64,000 nucleotides of DNA from CAVTQZ01 sp963737015 (GTDB taxonomy: Bacteria > Actinomycetota > Acidimicrobiia > Acidimicrobiales > UBA8190), in NCBI GenBank assembly GCA_963737015.1, contig CAVTQZ010000001.1, positions 1,736,001 to 1,800,000 on the forward strand, written 5' to 3'. The position numbers were made by a program, and so were the translations under genes. Below are positions 28,001 to 35,030 of this stretch, in pieces (position 1 is the stretch's first letter; the number at the start of each line of letters is the position of its first letter). The notes below the pieces were generated by a model. That model was given only the letters and a program-made list of their open reading frames with translations. It was not told the DNA's origin and did not search any database.

Positions 28001-29161
28001 AGTTGTGCCATAAACGAGAAGCGAAGGGTCTATGTAGACGGGGCCCTCGCGTGCGGGGTCGTTCAGCCACGAAGATGAGATAGAGACGACGATCGATGGG
28101 TTTCCCTGCCCGCCCTTCAACGACAGTGTGACCGGAGTCTGCGAGGGTCCTAGACCGCGACCGGGGGCGCCGTAGGAGTCGAAGGCCACCCCGGCCGGCA
28201 TGTAGGCGAGCTCGTAGCCGTTCGGGTCGACGAAGCCGACAGAACCGTCTGGCTCGACCTGCGGGCTCACTCCCGAGAGCGAAAGCGGCAACGAGTAGCT
28301 GGCGCTTTGGTGCTTCGAGTCGTGCAGGACGAACTGGGCTTCGATGCCGTCTGTGCGCAAGATGTCTTGCACGTCCATGTTCGGCTCGACGTTCTGGTAG
28401 GTGACCTTCGAACCTTTCTGGTGACCGGGCACCCCCGAACTCGCACCGTCGAGGTCGAAGCCAACCGACCACGTGCCGTTCGAGAGCTGTGCGAGATGTC
28501 CGTTTCCGGTGCTCGACGGCGCGGTCGGCTGGGGCGGAGGCCCGTGGTTTCCTCCGCCTTGTGAGGACGAAGGAGGAGGGTCAGCTGACTTCTGCGAGGA
28601 GGTCTCTATCGTCTGGCCCGTAGGGGTCGCAGACGAGGGCGCCGGGGAGACGGCGGAGTCGGTGTGAATGGATCCCGGAGCCGGGGGGCCGTATTGCGCC
28701 GTTGTCGACCGGGTCGGAGCGGGCGGGGGCATCGCGACCATCGTGTAGCTGCCGTCTCGTCCTCTTCTGACCTTGGTGGAGATCGGCTCCCACTTGCCAT
28801 TCGGGGCCTGGTAGTTGATGGGGGCCGCTGCGATCTGGGAGGTGTAATAGCCGTCTGGGTCGCGATAGATGTTTGCGGTCGCGGTCCTGAATGCGAGCTT
28901 CGCTCTCTTTGGGACCGCTGCCGTAGGGGGGACATACGGCAGATGACGTCTGGGTTGGTCAGGGCGCGGAGGTGGATTGTCGAACTTGGACCGAGCGACT
29001 GCGGCGTGTCTCGGGGCAAGAGGTGCGGAGTGAAGAGGTGGTGGCCCCGACGGTTTCTTTGAAGCGTTGAACCCGCCTGTCGCTGCGTAAAGGGATGTTG
29101 ACACAACGAGCGCTGCCGTTGCGGCCGAAAGTGCCTTCAATCGGAGAGAGATGTGCCTCAC
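22085..29161 (-). CDS. Giant secreted RHS/YD-repeat protein with PA14, LamG-like and DNRLRE-like domains
   Basis: About 2358 residues if started at the GTG at 29161; the frame is open to 29398. The chosen start puts a signal peptide first (VRHISLRLKALSAATAALVV). Rough order: DNRLRE-like region 395-485 (TYDAFADSQYPTTNYSG), PA14-like modules about 717-860 and 1267-1400 (WYIGAESDDGVQIWYGN; YSFQGLADDGVRIYVDD), LamG-like sandwich 1500-1680 (SVEAWFKTVSQG, DGNWHHAVLSASG), YD repeats, and the RHS core (GVRLYSPNIGRFLEVDP) near 2200. The last ~95 residues are a variable tip: basic helix (KKLTPAQRRIWNSAKQKEKF) then a hydrophobic end (GTGVLIWWLGKALAP). The family is thought to cage and deliver C-terminal toxins; the toxic activity here is unrecognised. 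The tip DNA is AT-richer than the core. Confidence 0.88.
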   Translation of the reverse strand: MRHISLRLKALSAATAALVVSTSLYAATGGFNASKKPSGPPPLHSAPLAPRHAAVARSKFDNPPPRPDQPRRHLPYVPPTAAVPKRAKLAFRTATANIYRDPDGYYTSQIAAAPINYQAPNGKWEPISTKVRRGRDGSYTMVAMPPPAPTRSTTAQYGPPAPGSIHTDSAVSPAPSSATPTGQTIETSSQKSADPPPSSSQGGGNHGPPPQPTAPSSTGNGHLAQLSNGTWSVGFDLDGASSGVPGHQKGSKVTYQNVEPNMDVQDILRTDGIEAQFVLHDSKHQSASYSLPLSLSGVSPQVEPDGSVGFVDPNGYELAYMPAGVAFDSYGAPGRGLGPSQTPVTLSLKGGQGNPSIVVSISSSWLNDPAREGPVYIDPSLLVYGTTTTYDAFADSQYPTTNYSGANQWDGSEYVDCAGYITYSSAQCYSYQHFDTSSIPTNAVVSQAVWSNFIHLSSSAGATFDLWQVGQSWTASSITWNTKPNHYSQNVAVSATTGQISSASITSWAQSWVSNPSSNYGISLDTAGANALVYPMAVEETNLLGGVAPQLLVTWNTPPSQPVLQSPANASTLTTSTPTFTSSTSSDGDGDSVSYWFQVSNGTSCSFSGAVVDSGWLSNPTWTAPTGSLMDGVTYTWCVYAGDGTLLSVSPSWTLKINLRLGTDPTSPTDQVDPVTVNLATGNLAYQTSTPAMNSVGGNIESTFTYNSQSPPAYGLTGSYYNACSPMPSPNMTPFSPSQSGTLEVVRQDPVVNFNWANGSSPAPPISSTGYCVQWKGYLTLPYAQTNWYIGAESDDGVQIWYGNTEVLNRWSDGVTQYPNQFSGSPAFSNVGQSLTQPVTIDYYNDTGGGLIDLWVAGPLNEEIPSSWLSPVPQTMPQGWSFSGDDGQTLSYVRAEVNSSDLVLVGPDGSTDEYINSGGLGSLADWKPTVDGDATVSTDGNGNITVQGEDGVTYVFNQQGELTSATSGQDDVKPAAPVYNLSGSNSRLASIADPVSGRQVTFTYATDPSQHPNPDCAVPTGFNYPPTGSLCLIQFWDGTSSNLYYNPSGELVRVENWAGNGNTNTELTDFAYDSSGRLTTIRSPLAADEVNAGIRTNDSTVLTTVAYDSSNRVQSVTQPAPQSGQAQPEHSYTYTTNGQGMPETQVNASGFTGANGYLRQVVSDAGGRVASDTDAAGLTTSYTWDSYDGQTSVIDPTNLETTTIYDHGQDGAANQWGATPPHLATDTYGPGPSSCFTGLVPNGSCTAAQTPHSTTSYDENISGLAAVYYCNVPPSTQPCNNTNAAGTPMVHATGAGDPTGAVDANWNGNVPVSGLTSGSNWSAEYTGTIQLPQTGTYSFQGLADDGVRIYVDDTLVSDGWIYTGTYSPVTATITNNVANSYHRIRISYWQGGGTSHLYLDWTPPGGSLTAIPGADLASRYGLSTSSVDPDGHKTTTTYALPQNSLSTAATQDPSGLNLTTKTTYEAPGCGYLRELAQTLPAGPSAYASVVSADSPYGWWRLCEPNAPTGTTIAGDSAGYAGAGTYSSSGFTVIQGGLPGSGTVPVPTDASSAISFGGSSGQVTLPTGLIQQTSTESVEAWFKTVSQGVVVGASTVAYPNGSGAAYDPLLYVGTDGKLRGELWQGSSGSVITSTGTVTDGNWHHAVLSASGTSQTLYLDGNAVGTLSGTINTANLNIPTIGNGYDYGWPGGTAGNTVAPHPFSGLISEVAFYKSALSATQVSRHYQAGASSSQSTMYSYYGGSDSPQASVCGVGGGVIQAGLKKSEVDPKPATGSQVVHLYVYDSRGREAGEEVQGDANWSCTSYDNRGRVIQTTNAAGVATNTSYATPGTIATSYTDSSGTLRTTTEKVDLLGRIVSYTDESGTVTTTAFDQVGRISSVATSVPSIKTFSESYSYNNFDQESSMTETASSPSVTMNYTYDSFGRLSTATRPNGVVTTTQYDPNYGLVSAILNRLNGVDLSTRSSPSYTYTPGQRIATMTSTGDSQSYAYDMAGRLTAVTDNALTTNYSYDSDTNRCSTGTSCNGTYTYDGADRLTKSPYASSYMYNSHGELTSATPVAGSGVTAESITYDGNDHATSIDDGSNTTKDTLSASGRVLREVVTNDSTHATVSDITYAYPDSGDSPVASWPTSTPSSTTMVSYIEDNGDLTVIDTGGVPAYTALNAQGDILGTTSVAAAFAPSPTTDVWGVGESTASSLDYLGAKERFATGGLLGMVRMGVRLYSPNIGRFLEVDPVPGGSANAYDYASQDPINNVDLSGQIEQPKRLSQPEEEILNESSNGKTFKSGKKLTPAQRRIWNSAKQKEKFNEKVAKERNIQKRQSNFGRAVVRGVGTGVLIWWLGKALAPACGPFVALCAFGF

Positions 29162-29994
29162 AGGGAAGGCCTTACGATGCACCGCCTTCGCGAAGGACGT
29201 TCGTTCAAGTCGTAGCGACTGCGCGCAGACCGAACCTTCGCACCAGTCGGCCGATTGAATCTTTGGAACCGGGGAGGTGCCCGTCGCGACGAAGTTGGCG
29301 CGTCTGAGTTTGTGCCCCTTGGCATAGGAATCCGAGAGCGCCGAACTACCGATGCCGCCACGGCCATCCGCCTTCCGCCTATTGCGGATGCTAGGCACCT
29401 GTTGGTCGGAGCGCTAGGGCCTTTTCCGTCCCGATCCGATTTGTTCACGCCCATTCCACGTCTGACGAGGGCGGAGATTTCATCTACGCTCTGACAACTC
29501 CGTAGCGTCGCCTTCCGAAGCCGCGAGCTGTGAGAAATTCCAGGGGACACGTGGGGAGAAGCCGGCAACTTGGCAGAAGATTTGCTGTCGCTTTCGACCG
29601 ATCCAGGTACCGGCGTGTCCCCTGAGCGGTTGCCTTCGAGGCCCGAAGAAGGAGGGCACCGCCGTCGTACCGATCTCGTCTCCCGTCACGACCCTCGTTT
29701 GGGGTTGTTCCAGGCGGAACGTGCGCTCCGGGATCTCCTTTGCCTCGCGCAATCCCAGGTACAGGTACTCGTCGGCCGCGTTCAGATCGGTGAACAGCGC
29801 GCGCTTTAATTGTGGGCGGCCCTTGTCAGTGGTTGCCCTGGTTGCCGTACCCGGACTGATCACAGCAGGGGCCGTCCGATCCCGGGTGCGCGACACGTGT
29901 TCCATGAATCCGCCCGGCAGTGTTCTCGCTTGGAAGCGATCGTGCCGGGGAAGCCAACTTCTGTGTGGAGACGAGAACTCAGCAGTATTAAAGT
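29162..29994. other. ~830-bp region between the two RHS loci
   Basis: Contains the 5' leader of the first RHS gene, where the frame stays open to 29398, and sequence without a convincing gene. A minus-strand frame at 29480-30004 contains a protein-like stretch (AADEYLYLGLREAKEIPERT) but has no recognisable domain or good start. This may be a remnant of an earlier tip or immunity gene. Confidence 0.35.
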
Positions 29995-30432
29995 TCAAGT
30001 GCACAGAGCGTTCATAAGCGGCGTCACAAATGAAGTATAAAAACCTCCGAGGAGGTATCGCTCCCGTTGTCCTCCATCAAATTCTAAAACCAATGCCGAC
30101 AACATTGGAGGTCTCTCCGAAATTTCCTGGGCATCCCACTGCACTACTCGCACTGATGTCTTGGGGATGCGCCACATCTGTTCGACCGCTCTAGGTTCTC
30201 TCAGGAGGCCGCCTCTTATTCGTAGTAGCACGATCTCCTCATCGTCCAAAATTAGGAGACGCTTTGCGAAACCAAAGGCGAGCACCCTCAGATTGTCATA
30301 CCTTAAGCAAACGCAAGGTAGAGCGCGCGATGATATTGGATCGCCGAGGCCTTGAGCTATACCTATCAGGTCAACAGCGGTCACTCTTCCCCGAGCGAGC
30401 CGAATGGTCCAAATACGGTCGAGCCATCGCAT
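29995..30432 (-). CDS. Hypothetical protein, candidate immunity protein of the second RHS protein
   Basis: 145 residues. The ATG at 30432 overlaps the RHS stop (TAATG, 30430-30434), so translation is probably coupled. The fold looks like a small alpha/beta protein: AFGFAKRLLILDDEEIVLLR and MLSALVLEFDGGQRERYLLG. No family recognised. Immunity is inferred from the overlap, the small size and the cargo context. The frame is open further upstream inside the RHS gene, but that part reads as an out-of-frame shadow. Confidence 0.6.
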   Translation of the reverse strand: MRWLDRIWTIRLARGRVTAVDLIGIAQGLGDPISSRALPCVCLRYDNLRVLAFGFAKRLLILDDEEIVLLRIRGGLLREPRAVEQMWRIPKTSVRVVQWDAQEISERPPMLSALVLEFDGGQRERYLLGGFYTSFVTPLMNALCT

Positions 30433-33400
30433 TAAGAACAGATGAGCACTCCTCCCGCGTTGCAGTATCCGTTGTAGACGAAACCCACCGCGAATGGGTA
30501 CAACTCGGGCTGGACAGTGGCGGTGGCAACAGTACCAAGGAGGAGCCCAAAGCCCGTCTCGAACGCTCCCCCAATACATCCCCAAAAGCTGCACTCTCCG
30601 GTGGGGTCTGTCTTGTTGACTGGATTGTCTTCGGTGTAGGTGTAGCGGTCTAACGATTGAGGGCCAACGATGGCCCCAGCGAACGGATCCTGTTGTGTCC
30701 AGCGTCCAGTAGCCGGATCGTAGTACCGCGTCCCGAATTTAGTGAGCCCGGTGGTCGAGTCGAAGTAGCCGCCCACGTATTGGAAGGGATCGGTAATAGA
30801 TCCGGTCGCTGTCGTCTCCCCTCCATACGGGTCATAGGCGAAGCGATCCGATACGGTGCCGGAGCCGTTTATGACCGCTACTACCGATCCGAGGGAGTCG
30901 TGGAGGAAGTAGTAGTGAGAGCCCGCCACCACTTCGCCGAGGAGATTTCCGGAGTTGTCCCGAATGTAATACGTGGACGTCCCGCTCGTGGTGGACCGAT
31001 CGACCCCGAACGCACCCGAAACGAGGGTGGTCGAACCGTCAGCCGTGCGCTCCAACGAGCCGACATCGGCATACGCCATGGACTGCGCCGAGCCGCCCGA
31101 TGGAGTGATGGAGCTCGTCTGGTTCTTCGTGTTGTAGGAGAGATTCGACAGCTGTGGACTCGATGTCTCGTTGCCGTCGGCGTCGTACCCGTAGGAACCC
31201 GCCGGTCCTGAAGTGAGCTCGTTCGCTGCGTTGTAGGTAAATGTCGGCGAGTTGCAGTTGCTGGCGTTGGCACAGCGGTTTCCATCTGCGTCATAGGCAT
31301 ATGAGTAACTCGTACCCGACCCTGCCGTGATAGTGGCGGCCGTCAGACGATCGAACGCGTCGTAGGAGTAGCTGTATGTGTTCGACGCGAGGGGATCCGA
31401 TTCCGCCCTCGTCTGGGCCAAGGACGTGTCGGAGGTGGACTTGTTGTAGGTGTAGCTGAAGCTGCTCTCTACCGTAGACGAGGAGTTCTCGCCCACAACC
31501 GAAGTGATGAGCCCGGAGGGGAGATATCCCACGGTCTCCGTTGCACCTCCCGGCAACGTGGTTCCGGTGCGCCGGTTGTCGTTGTCGTAGGAGAAGGTCG
31601 TGCAGAGGCTGACTGTACCGGTGCAGCTGCCACCGGGCTCGGCCATAGAGGTGAGCCTGTTCGCCGCGTCGTAGCCGTAGTTGGTGGTCCCGTTCGCATC
31701 ACAGGACGTGAGAATGTTCGAAGCCGCGTCGTAAGTGTAGGTGATTCCGGCAGGGGACGAGCCGCTGCAGGCGTCTGCACCCGAGGGCGTGCCCTTGTCG
31801 GTCAGGCGGTTCAGCACGTCGTACGCGAAGGTGGTGGTGCCGGTGTTGTCCACGCGCTGGGTGAGGTTCCCGTCCGCGTCGTAGGTGTACTGGATGCAGT
31901 TGCCCGTGGACGGCGAGCAGGTCGTCGCTCCGCCGAAGAGGATCTGGGTGATCCTGTTCAGCTTGTCGAGGGTATAGGAGGTCTTCTGACTCTTGCCATC
32001 GGTTACAGATTGAATCTCACCGCCGTTCCACGTGATCGTGGTCGCTCCGAGCGGCGAGGGTGGAGTGATGCTCGTCAAATTGTGGCTGCCCCCGTAGCTG
32101 TAGGAGGTCTTGTTCCCCTTGGCATCTGTCGAGGAGCACATCTGTCCCGCAAGGCCTCCGCAGGTTGTGGATCCATCTCCCTGGTAAGCAGAGACCGTGT
32201 GATTGGACCCGGTCTGCCCGTCGCAGTTGTGGCTCGAGTTCGCGCTCAAGCCGCCATACGTGTCGGTGAGGTTGCCGGACGTGTCGTAGAGGTACGAATC
32301 GCAGTTCCCCTGCGGGTCCGACATCGAAGAGGCCAGATACTGGTAGCCGGCCGGCCCCGCGGGTGTTGCGAAAGAACCGTATGCGGACGCGGAGGTCTGT
32401 CCTCCGGCAGAAGCCGGCGCCTGTATCTGGTCCAGGTCGTTGCTCGTGTTGTACGACAAGGTGTAGACGGACGACAGCGCGTCGGTGAGGGTCGCCGGGT
32501 TGTTGTCGGCCGTGTAGGTGCTCGACTGCACATGCCCTAGGGGGTCTGTCACCTTCAAGGCCTCGTCGAAGTAGCTGAGGACGTAGGTGGTGCTGTTGTT
32601 GTTGGGGTCGGTCACCACCGTGTCTTCGAAGCTGCCGGAGACCGTCTGGTCCCTGTCTTGTTGCTGATAGGTCCAGATGGCGGCCAAGGAAGTTCCCGAG
32701 CCCAGAGTGACCGAGTTGACCGATCCTATGTCGTCGCCAGAGTTGAACGTCATTGCGACGACGTGCCCGTCTGGGTCGGTGATCTGGATCAGCTCGTCCT
32801 GCGAGTCGTACTTGTACGAGGTGACCTTCCCATTTGCATCGGTGTAGCTCGTGAGCATGCCGCTCGTGTAGCCGTACTGGTAGGTCCGGCTGAAGGCATC
32901 CGTGATCTTGGTGAGCTGGCCAGAGGTGTACGTAAACGTGGTCACCCTGCCCTCGGTGTCAGTGATGGTGTGGGTCGTGCCGTCTGTGTTGTAGCTGATC
33001 GTCGTGGAGTTCCCGTTTCGGTCCGTGTCCGATGTCTCTTGGCCCGAAGTGTTGAAGGTGAGTTTCTCCTGCGTGCTATGGAAGGTGAGGGTGAGGATCC
33101 CGGTCGTCTGCTTGCACAGATCCGCGTCGACCCCCGGGGGTGCCGTATAAGCGACCGTACCGGTTCCGTTACAGGTGTTCGAGGTCTTGGCGAAGTACTG
33201 CTGGTCGCCTTGCGAGAGGCCGAAGACGACCTCGCCGCCATTCTGGAGCGCGGATGTGAACACGTCGGCACCGATATTGAAGGTCCAGTCCGGTCCGAGG
33301 GTGAAGGTCCCGCCCTCCCGGAGGTTGTAGGAGCGGCTGATCACCAGGTTGTGGCTGGCGGAGTTGTAAGAGAGGTCGGTTGCGTCCACGATCAGGTCCC

Positions 33401-34865
33401 GACTCGACCTGTTGACGGAGACACTCGATCGGTCGTCGATACTCTTCGTGTCCAGGCTGTAGCCCTTTCGCTCTCCCACACCCACATAGTCGATGACATT
33501 CGCATCGCCGTAGTCCATGCTCGCTGTGGCCCCCCCGTAGAGGAACATCTGGCCGTTCGCACCGCTTGGCTGCTGGACCATGTTTGGCCATTGTCGGGGC
33601 CCACCCGACATGTATGCCGCGCCCTGCTCCCAGTTGGTGCCGTCGAATGCCCACTCATCTCCGTAGTCGACCCCGGTGCCGTTGGAGAACCCCCCGTATA
33701 GCAACATGACAGACAGTGTTGGATCCCAGGCAAAACCCACGTTTTGCCGAGCAGGAGGTGGGTTCGATGGCGAGAGCTGTGTCCAGTTAGTCCCGTTGAA
33801 GCTCCACGTGTCGTTGTCGTCATTGCCCGAGCCCGCGGGCAGGCCGCCGAAGAGGACCATCTGCGAGATCCCCGGGTCCCACGCCATCGCCTGGCCGTCC
33901 CTAGCACCTGGGGAGTTCGAAGGGGCGAGCTGAACCCAGTTGGTGCCGTCGAAGGTCCAGGTGTCGTCGAAGACCTGGTTCACGTTTCCGTTCACAAGCT
34001 GGACGCCGCCGAAGAGGACGATCTTTCCGAGTGTCGGGTCGTAGTCCATGCTCGCCGACTCGCGTGCGGGCGGCGACGGGGAGGACGTGACCTGCGCCCA
34101 GTTGCTGCCGTCCCAGGTCCACGTGTCGCCGAGGCTGTTGGCGCCCGACCCGTCGCCGCCGAAGTAGACGGCCTTTCCGATGGCCGGGTCAAAGGCCATC
34201 TCGCCGCTGTCTCGACAACACGTCGGAGACGTTGTCGGAGACATCTTGGTCCAGCTCAAACCGTTCCAGGTCCAGGTGTCATTCGGGTCGAAGTTGTTGA
34301 TGCCGCTTGTGCCTCCGAAGAGCACGTCGACGTTGTGAGTCGAGTCGTAGACCATCGACGTCCACCCGCGTGGTCCGGGACCTGTGGTTGTGGAGGCGGA
34401 GGCGAAGGCCACGCTCGGCGCAGCAAAGGTGCCCCCGGCGGGAGGAAGGGAGATATCCGGCGAGAACCCAAGTCCTGGCAAAGAAAGGGGCGCGGCTAAC
34501 GCTGTCGAAGAAGGCGTTGCCCCAGAAAGAGAGGACGCTGGCCCTCTCGGAGGCGCCACGGTTATGGCGGCACGCGCTGGCGAGTCCATCGCTATGAGGT
34601 TGCGCTTTGATCTCGGGGTCTGGCCCACTGTTACCGATCCGTACGTGGAATCGGGCGCGCCGTACGGCCATGAGGGCCCATGGGCGTCGGGATTCAGTGG
34701 ACGCGCGACGCTCCCCAGGCTCTGTGCCGGCGAACCCGCAGCCGATGCCGGGCTTGCCGGGAGCACTGCTATCCCGATTGTGGCCGTCGAAGCAACGATC
34801 ATGACCGACAGCGCCGTCATGAAGAATGTGCGCGCTGGCGCGCGACGGGAAACCCGCTTGTACAT
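30432..34865 (-). CDS. Secreted Kelch-RHS/YD-repeat protein with short hydrophobic tip
   Basis: 1477 residues, ATG start, with a clear signal peptide (FFMTALSVMIVASTATIGIA then SPASAAG). Residues about 165-470 hold repeated Kelch-type units (FGGTSGINNFDPNDTWTWNG; VLFGGVQLVNGNVNQVFDDT). A YD-repeat body follows from about 500 (YSYDAFDRLTAAT, YNAANELTSG). The RHS core is at about 1375-1420 (FGTRYYDPATGRWTQQDPF, YTYTEDNPVNKTDPTGE). The tip is only ~55 residues, Gly/Phe/Val-rich with four cysteines (SFWGCIGGAFETGFGLLLGT), which could insert in membranes. The toxic role is inferred, not shown. Confidence 0.88.
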   Translation of the reverse strand: MYKRVSRRAPARTFFMTALSVMIVASTATIGIAVLPASPASAAGSPAQSLGSVARPLNPDAHGPSWPYGAPDSTYGSVTVGQTPRSKRNLIAMDSPARAAITVAPPRGPASSLSGATPSSTALAAPLSLPGLGFSPDISLPPAGGTFAAPSVAFASASTTTGPGPRGWTSMVYDSTHNVDVLFGGTSGINNFDPNDTWTWNGLSWTKMSPTTSPTCCRDSGEMAFDPAIGKAVYFGGDGSGANSLGDTWTWDGSNWAQVTSSPSPPARESASMDYDPTLGKIVLFGGVQLVNGNVNQVFDDTWTFDGTNWVQLAPSNSPGARDGQAMAWDPGISQMVLFGGLPAGSGNDDNDTWSFNGTNWTQLSPSNPPPARQNVGFAWDPTLSVMLLYGGFSNGTGVDYGDEWAFDGTNWEQGAAYMSGGPRQWPNMVQQPSGANGQMFLYGGATASMDYGDANVIDYVGVGERKGYSLDTKSIDDRSSVSVNRSSRDLIVDATDLSYNSASHNLVISRSYNLREGGTFTLGPDWTFNIGADVFTSALQNGGEVVFGLSQGDQQYFAKTSNTCNGTGTVAYTAPPGVDADLCKQTTGILTLTFHSTQEKLTFNTSGQETSDTDRNGNSTTISYNTDGTTHTITDTEGRVTTFTYTSGQLTKITDAFSRTYQYGYTSGMLTSYTDANGKVTSYKYDSQDELIQITDPDGHVVAMTFNSGDDIGSVNSVTLGSGTSLAAIWTYQQQDRDQTVSGSFEDTVVTDPNNNSTTYVLSYFDEALKVTDPLGHVQSSTYTADNNPATLTDALSSVYTLSYNTSNDLDQIQAPASAGGQTSASAYGSFATPAGPAGYQYLASSMSDPQGNCDSYLYDTSGNLTDTYGGLSANSSHNCDGQTGSNHTVSAYQGDGSTTCGGLAGQMCSSTDAKGNKTSYSYGGSHNLTSITPPSPLGATTITWNGGEIQSVTDGKSQKTSYTLDKLNRITQILFGGATTCSPSTGNCIQYTYDADGNLTQRVDNTGTTTFAYDVLNRLTDKGTPSGADACSGSSPAGITYTYDAASNILTSCDANGTTNYGYDAANRLTSMAEPGGSCTGTVSLCTTFSYDNDNRRTGTTLPGGATETVGYLPSGLITSVVGENSSSTVESSFSYTYNKSTSDTSLAQTRAESDPLASNTYSYSYDAFDRLTAATITAGSGTSYSYAYDADGNRCANASNCNSPTFTYNAANELTSGPAGSYGYDADGNETSSPQLSNLSYNTKNQTSSITPSGGSAQSMAYADVGSLERTADGSTTLVSGAFGVDRSTTSGTSTYYIRDNSGNLLGEVVAGSHYYFLHDSLGSVVAVINGSGTVSDRFAYDPYGGETTATGSITDPFQYVGGYFDSTTGLTKFGTRYYDPATGRWTQQDPFAGAIVGPQSLDRYTYTEDNPVNKTDPTGECSFWGCIGGAFETGFGLLLGTVATATVQPELYPFAVGFVYNGYCNAGGVLICS

Positions 34866-35030
34866 GTTGCCCCCCGAATTGACGAAGCAGGACCCTTACC
34901 GGTCCACGCGAGACCGACAGGTGTCGTCTCCTGTCGTCACGGATTCCCCGCAATTCGCGACGGCAATTCGCAACTATCCGCCTGTGCGAAAAGGTTGTCA
35001 AGAGAATTTTCTGCTACATGTACAAAGTTG

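Noticed and set aside
29480..30004. Minus-strand open frame of 174 residues between RHS loci
   Set aside because: Part of it looks protein-like, but no domain, start signal or homologous neighbour supports it. Kept as a possible remnant only.
32658..33701. Long plus-strand open frame (347 residues) inside the second RHS gene
   Set aside because: It is antisense to strong RHS/YD coding sequence, is low-complexity Val/Arg-rich and matches no family. Typical high-GC shadow.
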